In this document: positions 1 to 14,500 of the stretch, one piece after another | How positions within the stretch are numbered: the first letter of the stretch is position 1 | How the letters are laid out: every line of letters begins with the position of its first letter | Assembly: GCA_946800325.1 (NCBI GenBank) | Contig: OX326956.1 | Span: 23,286,356 to 23,350,355 of the forward strand | Reading direction: 5' to 3' | Length of the DNA: 64,000 bases | Source: Luzula sylvatica | Taxonomy: Eukaryota > Streptophyta > Magnoliopsida > Poales > Juncaceae | Position numbers and translations under genes: made by a program | The notes under the pieces: generated by a model | The model's input: the letters and a program-made list of their open reading frames with translations, nothing else | Database searches by the model: none | What the model was told of the DNA's origin: nothing

Positions 1-3000
1 CTAACACCTTCAAAAAAATCAATAAGATATTTTTTTAGAAATGTCAAAATTAAATTATAACACAAGCAAAATAATCAATTTTCAAGTCGTACTAAAAAAT
101 TTAGTAATTGAGGACTAACACAACGAAATTTCAATTTTTTTTCAAAAATTTCTTAAAAATAAAAAAAATGAAGTCTCACACCTTCAAAAAATTTCAATCA
201 ACATATGTTTTTTAAAAATGTTAAAATTGAAGTTTAAAGGAAGCAAAATCCTCAATTTTCAAGTCACACTCAAAATACTCCGTAATTGAAGACTAACACA
301 CACAAATTTCAATTTTTCAAAAATTTCTTAAAAATGCATAAACAGAAGTCTAGCACCTTCAAAAAATTCAGTGATGATATGTTCAATAAAAATGTTAAAA
401 TTTAAGTGTAACACAAGCAAAATTCTCCATTTTCATGTCATACTCAAAATACTCCGTAATTGAAGACTAACACTCACAAATTTCAATATTTTGGAAAATT
501 TCATAAAGATGCAAAAACTGAAGTCTAACAACACCTTCAAAAAATTCAATTATAATATTTTTTTTAAAAAATGTTAAAACTTAAGTGTAACGCTAGAAAA
601 ATAATCAATTTTGACGTCGTTCTCAAAATACTCCGTAATTGAAGACTAACACACACAAATTTCAATTTTTTCAAAAATTGAAGTCTAACACCTTCACAAA
701 ATTCAATTATGATTTTTTTTTAGAAAATGTTACAATTGAAGTGTAACACAATAAAAATACTCAAATTTCATGTCGTACTAAAAATACTCAGTAATTGAAG
801 ACTAACACACACAAATTTCAATTTTTTGTAAAAAATTCTTAAAAATGCAAAAACAGAAGTCTAACACCTCAAAAAAATTCGGTAATGATATTTTTTTTAA
901 AAATTGATAAAATTCAAGTATAACATAACAAAAATACTTGATTTTAATGTCGTACTCAAAATACTCCGTAATTGAAGACTAACACACACAAATTTCAAAT
1001 TTTTGAAAAATTTCTTAAAAATGCAAAAAACGAAGTCTAACACCTTCAAAAAATTCAATTGCGATATTTTATAAAAAAATGGTGAAATTGAAGTATAACA
1101 CAAGAAAAATACTCAATTTTCATGGCGTACTCAAAATACTCCGTAATTGGAGACTAGCACACACGAATTTCATTTTTTTCAAAAATTTCGTAAAAATGCA
1201 AAAACTAAAGTCTAACACCTTCAAAAAAATCAATTAAGATATTTTTTTTAAAATTTCAAATTGAAGTATAACACAAGCAAAATAAACAATTTTCAAGTCG
1301 TACTAAAGATACTCCGTAATTGAAGACTTACACACAGAAATTTCAATTTTTTTTCAAAAATATCTTGAAAATGCAGAAAATGAAGTCTCACCACACCTTC
1401 AAAAAATTTCAATTAAGATATGTTTTTTAAAAATGTTAAAATTGAAGTGTAACACAAGCAAAATCCTCAATTTTCATGTCGCACTCAAAATACTCCGTAA
1501 TTGAAGACTAACACACACAAATTTCAATTTTTCAAAAATTTCTTAAAAATGCAAAAAGAGAAGTCTAACACCTTAAAAAAATTCAGTTATGATATTTTAA
1601 AAAAAAATGTTAAAATTTAAGTGTAACACAAGCAAAATGCTCAATTTTCATGTCGTACTCAAAATACTACGTAATTGAAGACTAGCACACACGAATTTCA
1701 TTTTTTTGGAAAATTTCATAAAGATGCAAAAACTGAAGTCCACCTTCAAAAATTATAATATTTAAAAAAAAAATGTTAAAACTTAAGTGTAAGACTAGCA
1801 AAATAATCAATTTTGATGTCGTTCTCAAAATACTCCATAATTGAAGACTAACACACACAAATTTCAATTTTTTCAAAAATTGAAGTCTAACACCTTCAAA
1901 AAATCCAATTATGATTTTTTTTAGAAAATGTTACAATTGAAGTGTAACACAATAAAAATACTCAATTTTCATGTCGTACTCGAAATACTCCGTAATTGAA
2001 GACTAACACACACAAATTTCAATTTTTTGTAAAAAAATCTTAAAAATGCAAAAACAGATGTCTAACACCTTAAAAAAATTCAGTAATGATATTTTTTTAA
2101 AAATTTGATAAAATTCAAGTATGACACAAGAAAAATACTCAATTTCCATGTCGTACTCAAAATACTCCGTAATTGAAGACTAACACACACAAATTTCAAT
2201 TTTTTGAAAATTTCTTAAAAATGCAAAAACCGAAGTCCAACACATTCAAAAAATTCAATTGCGATATTTTTTAAAAAAATGTTAAAACTGAAGTATGACA
2301 CAATCGAAATACTCAATTTTCTTGTCGTACTCAAAATACTCCGTAATTGGAGACTAGCACACACGAATTTCATTTTTTTCAAAAATTTCGTAAAAATGCA
2401 AAAACTAAAGTCTAACACCTTCAAAAAAATCAATTAAGATATTTTTTTAAAAATTTCAAATTGAAGTATAACACAAGGAAAATAATCAATTTTCAAGTCG
2501 TACTAAAAATACTCCGTAATTGAAGACCAAAACCCAAAAATTTCAATTTTTTTCAAAAATATCTTGAAAATGCAAAAAATGAAGTCTCACCACACCTTCA
2601 AAAAATTTCAATGAAGATATGCTTTTTAAAAATGTTAAAATTGAAGTATAACATAAGCAAAATCCACAATTTTCATGTCGCACTCAAAATACTCAGTAAT
2701 TGAAGACTAACACACACAAATTTTCATTTTTCAAAAAATTTTTAAAAATTGAAAAACAGAAGTCTAACACCTTAAAAAAATTCAGTTATGATATTTTTTA
2801 AAAAAATGTAAAAATTTAATTGTAACACAAGCAAAATGCTCAATTTTCATGTCATACTCAAAATACTCCGTAATTGAAGACTAGCACACACGAATTTAAT
2901 TTTTTTCAAAAATTTCGTAAAAATGCATAAACTGAAGTCTAACACCTTCAAAAAAATCAATTAAGATTTTTTTTTAAGAAATGTCAAAATTGAAGTATAA

Positions 3001-6000
3001 CACAAGCTAAATAATCAATTTTCAAGTCGTATTAAAAATACTCTGTAATTGATTTTTTTCAATAATTTCTTCAAAATGCAAAAAATGAAGTCTCACACCT
3101 TCAGAAAATTTCAATTAAGATATGATTTTTAAAAATGTTAAAATTGAAGTGTAAAACAAGCAAAATCCTCCATTTTCAAGTCGCACTCAAAATACTCCGT
3201 AATTGAAGACTAACACACACAAATTTGAATTTTTCAAAAATTTCTTAAAAATGCAAAAACAGAAGTCTAACACCTTCAAAAAATTCAGTAATGATATTTT
3301 TAATACAAATGTTATAATTTAAGTGTAACACAAGCAAAATGCTCAATTTTCATGTCATACTCAGAATACTCCGTAAATGAAGACTACCACACACAACTTT
3401 CAATTTTTTGGAAAATTTCATAAAAATGCAAAAACTAAAGTCTAACACCTTAAAAAAATTTCAATTATAATATTTTTTTAAAAAAATGTTAAAACTGAAG
3501 TGTAACACTAGCAAAATAATCAATTTTGATGTCGTTCTCATAATACTCCGTAATTGAAGACTAACACACAAAAATTTCAATTTTTTCAAAAATTGAACTC
3601 TAACACCTTCAAAAAATTCAATTATGATTTTTTTTAGAAAATGTTACAATTGAAGTGTAACACAACAAAAATACTCAATTTTCATGTCGTACTCAAAATA
3701 CTCCGTAATTGAAGACTAAGACACACACACATTTCTATTTTTTGTAAAAAAGTCTTAAAAATGCAAAAACAGAAGTCTAACACCTTCAAAAAATTCAGTA
3801 ATGATATTTTTTTTAAAAATTGATAAAATTCAAGTATAACACAAGAAAAACACTAAATTTTCATGTCGTACACAAAATACTCCGTAATTGAAGACTAACA
3901 CACATAAATTTCAATTTTTTGAAAAATTTCTTAATAATGCAAAAACCGAAGTCTAACACATTCAAAAAATTCAATTGCGATATTTTTTAAAAAAATGTTA
4001 AAATTGAAGTATGACACAAGCAAAATACTCAATTTTCATGTCGTACTCAAAATACTCCGTAATTGGAGACTAGCGCACACGAATTTCATTTTTTTCAAAA
4101 ATTTCGTAAAAATGTAAAAACTAAAGTCTAACACCTTCAAAAAAATTAATTAAGATATTTTTTTAAAAAAATGTTAAAACTTAAGTGTAACACTAGCAAA
4201 ATAATCAATTTTGAGGTCGTTCTCGAAATACTCCGTAATTGAAGACTAACACACACAAATTTCAATATTTTTCAAAAATTGAAGTCTAACACCTTCAAAA
4301 AATTGAATTATGATTTTTTAGAAAATGTCACAATTGAAGTGTAACACAATAAAACTACTCAATTTTCAGGTCTTACTCAAAATACTCCGTAATTGAAGAC
4401 TAACACACACAAATTTCAATTTTTTGTAAAAAAATCTTACAAATGCAAAAACAGAAGTCCAACACATTAAATAAATTCAGTAATGATATTTTTTTAAAAA
4501 ATTGATAAAATTCAAGTTTAACACAAGAAAAATACTAAATTTTCATGTCGTACTCAAAATACTCCGTAATTGAAGACTAGCACACACGAATTTAATTTTT
4601 TTTAAAAATTTCGTAAAAATGCATAAACTGAAGTCTAACACCTTCAAAAAAATCAATTAAGATATTTTTCAAGAAATGTCAAAATTGAAGTATAACACAA
4701 GCAAAATAATCAATTTTCAAGTCGTATTAAAAATACTATGTTATTGAATTTTATCAATAATTTCTTCAAAATGCAAAAAATGAAATCTCACACCTTCAGA
4801 AAATTTCAATTAAGATATGTTTTTTAAAAATGTTAAAATTGAAGTGTAAAACAAGCAAAATCCTCAATTTTCCTGTCGCACTCAAAATACTCCGTAATTG
4901 AAGACTAACACACACAAATTTGAATTTTTCAAAAATTTCATAAAAATGCAAAAACAGAAGTCTAACACCTTCAAAAAATTCAGTTATGATATTTTTAATA
5001 AAAATGTTAAAATTTAAGTGTAACACAAGCAAAATGCTCAATTTTCATGCCATACTCAGAATACTCCGTAATTGAAGACTAACACACACAAATTTCATTT
5101 TTTTGGAAAATTTCATAAAAATGCAAAAACTGAAGTCTAAACCTTCAAAAAATTCAATTATAATATTTTTTAAAAACAATGTTAAAACTTAAGTGTAACA
5201 CTAGCAAAATAATCAATTTTGATGTCGTTCTCATAATACTCCGTAATTGAAGACTAACACACACAAATTTCAATTTTTTTCAAAAATTGAAGTCTAACAC
5301 CTTCAAAAAATTCAATTATGATTTTTTTTAGAAAAAGTTACAATTGAAGTGTAACACAATAAAAATACTCAATTTTCATGTCGTACTCAAAATACTCCGT
5401 AATTGAAGACTAACACACACACATTTCTATTTTTTGTAAAAAAATCTTTAAAATGCAAAAACAGAAGTCTAACACCTTAAACAAATTCAGTAATGATATT
5501 TTTTTAAAAAATTGATAAAATTCAAGTATAACACAAGAAAAATACTAAATTTCCATGTCGTACACAAAATACTCCGTAATTGGAGACTAACACACACAAA
5601 TTTCAATTTTTTGAAAAATTTCTTAATAATGGAAAAACCGAAGTCTAACACATTCAAAAAATTCAATTGCGATATTTTTTAAAAAAATGTTAAAATTGAA
5701 GTATGACACAAGCAAAATACTCAATTTTCATGTCGTACTCAAAATACTCCGTAATTGGAGACTAGCACACACGAATTTCATTTTTTTCAAAAATTTCGCA
5801 AAAATGTAAACACTAAAGTCTAACACCTTCAAAAAAATCAATCAAGATATTTTTTAAGAAATGTCAAAATTGAAGTATAACACAAGAAAAATAATCAATT
5901 TTCGAGTCGTACTAAAAATACTCCGTAATTGTATTTTTTCAAAAATTTCTTCAAAATGCAAAAAATGAAGTCTCACACCTTCAAAAAATTTCAATTAAGA

Positions 6001-9000
6001 TATGTTTTTTAAAAATGTTAAAATTGAAGTGTAAAACAAGCAAAATCCTCAATTTTCATGTCGCACTCAAAATACTCCGTAATTGAAGACTAACACACAC
6101 AAATTTGAATTTTTCAAAAATTTCTTAAAAATGCAAAAACAGAAGTCTAACACGTTCAAAAAATTCAGTTATGATATTTTTAATAAAAATGTTAAAATTT
6201 AAGTGTAACACAAGCAAAATGCTCAATTTTCATGTCATACTCAGAATACTCCGTAATTGAAGACTAGCATACTCAAATTTCAATATTTTGGAAAATTTCA
6301 TAAAAATGCAAAAACTGAAGTCTAACACCTTCAAAAAATTCAATTATAATATTTTTTTAAAAAAATTGTAAAACTTGAGTGTAACACTAGCAAAATAATC
6401 AATTTTGATGTCGTTCTCATAATACACCGTAATTGAAGACTAACACACACAAATTTCAATTTTTTCAAAAACTGAAGTCTAACACCTTCAAAAAAATCAA
6501 TCAAGATATTTTTTAAGAAATGTCAAAATTGAAGTATAACACAAGAAAAATAATCAATTTTCAAGTCGTACTAAAAATACTCTGTAATTGAATTTTTTCA
6601 AAAATTTCTTCAAAATGCAAAAAATAAGTCTCACACCTTCAAAAAATTTCAATTAAGATATGTTTTTTAAAAATGTTAAAATTGAAGTGTAAAACAAGCA
6701 AAATCCTCAATTTTCATGTCGCACTCAAAATACTCCGTAATTGAAGACTAACACACACAAATTTGAATTTTTCAAAAAATTCTTAAAAATGCAAAAACAA
6801 AAGTCTAACACCTTCAAAAAATTCAGTTATGATATTTTTAATAAAAATGTTCAAATTTAAGTGTAACACAAGCAAAATGCTCAATTTTCATGTCATACTC
6901 AGAATACTCCGTAATTGAAGACTAACACACACAAATTTCAGTATTTTGGAAAATTTCATAAAAATGCAAAAACTGAAGTCTAACACCTTCAAAAAATTCA
7001 ATTATAATATTTTAAAAAAAAATGTTAAAACTTAAGTGTAACACTAGCAAAATAATCAATTTTGATGTCTTTCTCAAAATACTCCGGAATTGAATTGAAG
7101 TCTAACACCTTCAAAAAATTCAATTATGATTTTTTTTAGAAAATGTTACAATTGAAGTGTAACACAATAAAAATACTCAATTTTCATTTCGTACTCAAAA
7201 TACTCCGTAATTGAAGACTAACACACACACATTTCTATTTTTTGTAAAAAAAATCATAAAAATGCAAAAACAGAAGTCTAACACCTTAAAAAAAATTCAA
7301 TAATGATATTTTTTTTAAAAATTGATAAAATTCAAGTATAAGACAAGAAAAATACTAAATTTTCATGCCATACTCAAAATTATCCGTAATTGAAGACTAA
7401 CACACACAAATTTCAATTTTTTGAAAAATTTCTTAAAAATGCAAAAACCGAAGTCTAACACATTCAAAAAATTCAATTGCGATATTTTTTAAAACAATGT
7501 TAAAATTGAAGTATGATACAAGCAAAATACTCAATTTTCATGTCGTACTCAAAATACTCCGTAATTGGAGACTAGCACACATGAAATTCATTTTTTTCAA
7601 AAATTTCGTAAAGATGCAAAAACTAAAGTCTAACACCTTCAAAAAAATATATTAAGATATTTTTTTAAAAATGTCAAATTGAAGTATAACACAAGGAAAA
7701 TAATCAATTTTCAAGTCGTACTAAATATACTCCGTAATTGAAGACTAACACACAGAAATTTCATTTTTTTTCAACAATATCTTGAAAATGCAAAAAATGA
7801 AGTCTCACCACACCTTCAAATAATTTCAATTAAGATATTTTTTTTAAAAATGTTAAAATTGAACTATAACTCAAGGAAAATACTCAATTTTGATGCCGTA
7901 CTCAAAATACTCCGTAATTGAAGACTAACACACACAAATTTCAATTTTTAAAAATATTTCTTAAAAATGCAAAAACTGAAGTCTAACACCTTCCAAAAAT
8001 TCAATCAAGATATTTTTTAAAAAATGTTAAAATGGAAGTTTAACACACGCAAAATGCTCAATTTTCATGTCGTACTCAAAATACACCATTATTGAAGACA
8101 CGGAAATTTCAATTTTTTCAAAAATTTGTTAGAAATGCAAAAACTGAAGTCTAACCCCTTCAAAAGTTAGAATTAAGATTTTTTTAAAAAATATTTTAAA
8201 TTTGAAGGGTAACACAAGCATAATACTCAATTTTTATGTCGAATTGAAAATACTCAGTAATTGAAGACTAACACACACAAATTTCAATTTTTTCAAAAAT
8301 TTCTTAAAAATGCAAAAACCGAAGTCTAACACCTTCAAGAAAACCAATTATAATATTTTTTTTTTAAAAATGTTAAAATTGAATTCTAACACAAGAAAAA
8401 TACTCAATTTTCATGTCGTACTCAAAATACTATATAATTGAAGAGTAACACACACAAATTTCAATTTTTCAAAAATTTCTTTAAAAACCATAAATTTAAG
8501 TCTAACACCTTAAGAAAATTCAATTAAGATATTTTAAAAAGAATGATAAAATTGAAGTATAACACAAGAATAATACTTAACTTTCATGTCGTACTCAAAA
8601 TACTCTGTAATTGAAGACTAACACACACACATTTCAATTTTTCAAAAATTTCTAAAAAATGCAAAAATAGAAGTCTAACACCTTAAAAAAAATTCAGTTA
8701 CGATATTTTTAAAAAAAATGTTAAAATTTAAATGTAACACAAGCAAAATGCTCAATTTTCACGTCATACTCAAAATACTCCGTAATTGAAGACTAACACA
8801 AAGAAATTTCAATTTTTTCAAAAATTTCTTATAAATGCAAAAACTGAAGTCTAACACCTTCAAAAAATACAATTATGATATTTTTAATAAAATCTTAAAA
8901 TGGAAGTTTAACACAAGTAAAATACTCAATATTCATGTCGTACTCAAAATACTCCATTATTGAAGACACACAAATTTCAATTTTTTCAAAAATTTCATAA

Positions 9001-11510
9001 AAATGCAAACACCGAAGTCTAACACCTTCAAGAAAACCAATTAAGATATTTTTTTTTAAAAATGTTAAAATTGAATTCTAACACAAGAAAAATACTCAAT
9101 CTTCATGTCGTACTCAAAATACTCCATAATTGAAGACTAACACACACAAATTTCAATATTTCAAAAAATTCTTTAAAATGCAAAAATTTAAGTATAACAC
9201 CTTAAAAAAATTCAATTAAGATATTTAAAAAATGATAAAATTGATGTATAACACAAGAAAAATACTCAATTTTCATGTCTTAATCGAAATACTCCGTAAT
9301 TGAAGACTTAGACACACAAATTTCAATTTTTTTCAAAAATTTCGAAAAATGCAAAAACAGAAGTCTAACAGCTTCAAAAAATTCAATTATGATATTTTTT
9401 AAAAAAATATTAAAATGGAACTGTAACACAAGCAAAATTCTCAATTTTCACGTCGTTCTCAAAATACTCCGTAATTGAAGACTAACACACACAAATTCCA
9501 ATTTTTTCAAAAATTTCTTAAAAATGCAAAAACTGAAGTCTAACACCTTCAAAAAATTCAAACAAGATATTTTTTAAAAAAATGTTAAAATATAAGTGCA
9601 ACACAAGCAAAATACTCAATTTTTATGTCGTATTGAAAATACTCAGTAATTGAAGACTAACACACACAAATTTCAATTTTTTTAAAAATTTGTTGAAAGT
9701 GCAAAAACAGAAGTCTAACACCTTCAAAAATTCAATTAAGACGTTTTTTTTAAAAATTTAAAAATTGAATTCTAACACACGCAAAAAAAACAACTTTCAT
9801 GTCGTACTCAACATACTCCATAATTGAAGACACACAAATTTCAATTTTATCAAAAATTTCGTAAAAATGCAAAAACAGAAGTCTAACACCTTCAAAAAAT
9901 TCAATTTATATATTTTTTTAAAAAATAATAAAATTGAAGTGTAACACAAGCAAAATATGCAATTTTTATATCGTCCTCAAAATACTCCATAATTAAAGAC
10001 TATCACACACAAATTTCAATTTTTTCAAAAATTTATTAAAAATGCAAAAACCGAAGACACCTTCCAAAATTTCAATTAAGATATTTTTTTAAAAAAATGT
10101 TAAAATTAAAGTATAACACATAGCCAACTAGAGTTAGCCTAGTTGGTCACACCTCTTGGCTAGGGAGCGAGAGGTGTGGGGTTCGATTCCCGACGGAGAC
10201 ACTGAATTATAGATTAAATGTTAAATGAGTGAATAGAATGTGTGGCCTACGGGTTTGTAATAAAAAAAATAATAAAAAAATTAAAAAAAAAAAAGAGATT
10301 GTATTCTGAAGTGGGACTTTGAGCCCTCTCCGAATTTACTCAAAAAAAAAAAAAAAAAAGTATAACACATACAAAATAATTAATTTTCATGTCGTACTCA
10401 AAATACTCCGTAACTGAAGACAAATTTCATTTTTTTTCAAAAAATTCTTAAAAATGCATAAACTGAAATCTAACACCTTCAAAAAATTCAATTAAGATAT
10501 TTTTTTTAAAAATGTTAAAAATAAAGTGTAACACAAGAAAAGTACTCAATTTTCATGTCGTACTCAAAATACTCTGTATGAAGACTAACACACAAATTTC
10601 AATTTTTCGAAAATTTCATGAAAAAGGCTAAAACAGAATTCTAACACCTTCAAAAAATCCAATTCTGATATTTTTTTAAAAATATTAAAATTGAAGTGTA
10701 ACAAAAGAAAAATACTCAATTTTCATATCGTACTCAAAATACTCCGTAATTGAAGACTAACACAAAAAAATTTCAATTTTCTCAAAAATTTCTTAAAAAT
10801 GCAAAAACTGAAATCTAACACCTTCCAAAAACCAATTAAGATTTTTTTTTTTAAATGTTGAAATTGAAGTCTCACACAAGCAAAATACTCAAATTTCATG
10901 CCGTGCTCAAAATACTCGGTAATTGAAGACTATAACACACAAATTTCAATTTTTTCGAAAATTTCTTAAAAAGGCAAAACCTTGTCTAACACCTTCCAAA
11001 AATCCAATTTAGATATTTTCTTAAAAATATGTCGAAATTGAAGCGTAACACAAATAAAATACTCAATTTTCATCCCGTACTCAAAATACTCCGTAATTGA
11101 AGACTAACACACACAAATTTCATTTTTTTCAAAAATTTCTTAAAAATGCAAAAACAGAAATCTAACACCTTCAAAAAATTCCATTAAGATATTTTTTTAA
11201 AAAATAATAAAATTGAAGTGTAACACAAGAAAAGTACTCAATTTTCATGTCGTACACAAAATACATCGTACTTCAAGAATAGCACACACAAATTTCAATT
11301 TTTTCAAAATTTTTGTAAAAATGCAAAAACAGAAGTCTAACACCTTCAAAAAATTCAATCAAGATATTTTTTAAAAAAAATGTTAAAATTGAAGTGTAAC
11401 ACAAGCTAAATACTCAATTTTCATGTCGTACTCAAAATACTCCGTAATTGAAGACTAACACACACAAATTTTAATTTTTTTCAAAAATTTCTAAAGAATG
11501 CAATAACTGA
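1..11510. repeat. Satellite array, subfamily 1 (about 175-bp monomers with higher-order repeats)
   Basis: Head-to-tail monomers recur for over 11 kb in one orientation, anchored by the phrases CTCCGTAATTGAAGACTAAC, AGTCTAACACCTTCAAAAAA and TTTTCATGTCGTACTCAAAA. Successive CGTAATTG anchors lie at about 281, 454, 634, 790, 967, 1142, 1315 and 1496, so monomers are mostly 173-181 bp, with a short variant of about 156 bp. Monomers are not equivalent: a CCGTAATTGGAGACTAGC variant occurs at 1142, 2341, 4056, 5749 and 7559, marking multi-monomer higher-order units. Short A and T tracts dominate. The array runs off the left edge, so its true size is unknown. It is interrupted once by a SINE (10123-10356). 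No credible gene is present; reading frames here are low-complexity artefacts. The monomer length is typical of plant centromeric or heterochromatic satellites, but the chromosomal position cannot be read from the window. Confidence 0.95.
10108..10371 (+). mobile_element. tRNA-derived SINE inserted in the satellite, with 15-bp TSD
   Basis: The insert at 10123-10356 has a Pol III box A (TAGCCTAGTTGG, 10135-10146) and a box B (GGTTCGATTCC, 10180-10190) at tRNA-like spacing. A body of about 150 bp follows, and the 3' end is poly(A) (about 10342-10356). It is flanked by a perfect 15-bp direct repeat, AAAGTATAACACATA, at 10108-10122 and 10357-10371. The repeat is itself satellite sequence, so this is a clean target-site duplication. 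The intact promoter boxes and perfect TSD suggest a fairly recent LINE-mobilised insertion. Confidence 0.92.
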
Positions 11511-14500
11511 AGTCCAAAACGAATAAGATACATAATTATCTTGTTTTCCATAAAAAAATCGAAAATGGAAGACTAATACATGACAATTTCTATTATTTTT
11601 AAAACAAATTGTGTAAATGAAAAAAGTGAAGTCTAACACCTTCAAAAATATCAATTATAATATTTTTCGAAACAATACCAATTTTTCCGTCTATAACAAG
11701 CAAAATAGTTAAGTGTCAAGTTTTCCTATAAGAAAATCCAAAATTGAAAACTATCACATGCAAATTTCTATTTTTTTCAAATTTTAATAAATTGGAAAAA
11801 AAATACAAAAACGGAAGTGCAACGCTTTCAAAAATACCAATTATCAAATTTTCAAAACAATTCCATTATTTCTGTCTAGAACGAGCAAATACTCTATTTT
11901 TTGGTTTCCTCAAAAAAACTCCCAAATTGAAGACTAGCACATGTGAATTTCTATTTTTTGCAAATTCAAAAAATTTTAAAAAATGCAAAAATTGAAGTCT
12001 AACACCTACAAAAAAAATCAATCATCATGTTTTTCGAATAAATGCCCAAATTGGTGTCTAAAACGAATACATAATTTTCATGTTTTCCAAAAAAAAAATC
12101 GAAAATGGAAGACTAACACATGATAATTTCTATTATTTTTAAAAAAAAATTCGTAAATGTAAAAAATGAAGTCTGACACCTTCAAAAATATGAATTATCA
12201 AAATTTCAAAACAATTCCATGATTTCTGTCTAAAACGAGCAAAATTCTTAATTTTCATGTTTTCCTCAAAAAAAGTCCCAAATTGAGGACTAACACATGC
12301 GAATTTCTATTTTTTCCAATTCAAAAAATTTAAAAAATAATGCAAAAATTGAAGTTTTAACACCTTCACAAAAATCAATTATCATGTTTTTCTAATAAAT
12401 GCCCAAATTGATGTCTAAAACGAATAAGATACATAAATTTCATGTTTTCCCTTAAAAAACGAATATGGAAGAGTAACACATGATAATTTCTATTATTTTT
12501 AAAAAACAATTGCGTAAATGTAAAAAGTGAAGTCTAACACCTTCAAAATATGAATTATCAAAATTTCAAAACAATTCCCTGATATCTGTCTAAGACGACC
12601 AAATACTCAATTTTTGTGTTTTCTAAAAAAAATCCCAAATTGAAGACTAATACATGCGAATTTCTATTTTTGTCAAATTCAAAAAATTTTGAAAAAATGC
12701 AAAAATTGCAGTCTAACACCTTCAAAAAAATGAATTATCATGTTTTTCTAATAAATGCCCAAATTGACGTCTAAAACGAATAAGATACATAATTTTCATG
12801 TTTTCCATAAAAAAAACGAAAATGAAAGACTAACACATGATAATTTCTATTATTTTTTAAGAAACTAGCGTAAATGCAAAAAGTGAAGTCTGGACCTTCA
12901 AAAATATCAATTACAATATTTTTCGAAACAATTCCAATATTTCCGTCTACAACGAGCAAAATAGTTAATTTTCATGTTTTCCTATAAAAAAAACTACAAA
13001 CTTGAAAACTAACACATGCAAATTTCTATTTTTTTCAAATTCAAAAAAATTCAAAAAAAATTCAAAAAGTGAAGTCTAAAGCTTTCAAAAATATCAATTA
13101 TATATTTTCAAAACAATTTCATGATTTCTGTCTAGAACGAGCAAATACTAAACATGTTTGTTCTCCTCAAAAAAAACTCCCAAAATGAAGACTAACAAAT
13201 TCGAAATTTCTATTTTTTTCAAATTCAAAAAATTTTAAAAAAAAAAAGCGAAAATTGAAGTCTAAAACCTTCAAAAAAATCAATGATCATGTCTTTCTAA
13301 TAAATGTCAAAATTGATGTCTAAAACGAATAAGATACAGAATTTTGATGTTTTCCATAAAGAAAATTGAAAATGGAAGACTAACACATGATAATTTCAAT
13401 TATTTTTAAAAAAAATTACGTAAATTTAAAAAGTGAAGTCTAACACCTTCAAAAATATGAATTATCAAAACTTCAAAACAATTCTATGATTTCTGTCTAG
13501 AACGAGCAAAATACTTAATTTTTCATGTTTTCCTCAAAAAAAAAGTCCCAAATTGAAGACTAACACATGAGAATTTCTATTTTTTATTTGAAAAAAGGCA
13601 AAAATTGAAGTCTACACCTTCAAAAAAATCAATTGTCATGTTTTTCAAATAAATGCCAAAATTTATGTCTAAACCAAATAATATACTTAATTTTCATGTT
13701 TTCCATAAAAAAATCAAAAATGAAAGACTAAAACATGATAATTTCTATTATTTTTTAAAACAATTGCGTAAATGCAAAAAGTGAAGTCTAAAACCTTCAA
13801 AAATATCAATTATAATATTTTCGAAACAATTCCAATATTTCCATATATAACGAGCAAAATAGTTAGTTTTCAAATTTTCTTATAAAAAAACTTCAAAATT
13901 GAAAACTAACACATGCAAATTTCTATTTTTTCAAATTGGAAAAAAATACAAAAAGTGAAATATAATGCTTTCAAAATTACCAATTATCAAATTTTCAAAA
14001 CAATTCCATGATATCGGTCTAGAACGAGCAAATACTCATTTTTTGTGTTTTCCTCAAAAAACTCCCAAATTAAAGACTAACAGATGCGAATTTCTATTTT
14101 TTTCAAATTCAAAAAATTTAAATAAAATGCAAAAATTGAAGTCTAACACCTTTAAAAAAATAAATTATCATGTTTTTCTAATAAATGCCAAAATTGATGA
14201 ATAAAACGAATAAGATGCATAATAATTCATATTTTCCATAAAAAAAATCTAAAATGGAAGACTAACACACGACAATTTCTATTATTTTTAAAAAAAAATT
14301 GTTAAATGTAAAAAGTGAAGTCTAACACCTTCAAAAATATGAGTTATCAAAATTTCACAATAATTCCATGATTTCTGTCTAGAATGAGCAAAATACTTAA
14401 TTTTTATGTTTTCCTCAAAAAAAGTTCTAAATTGAAGACTAACACACGCGAATTTCTATTTTTTTCAAATTATAAAATTTAAAAAAACGAACAAATTGAA

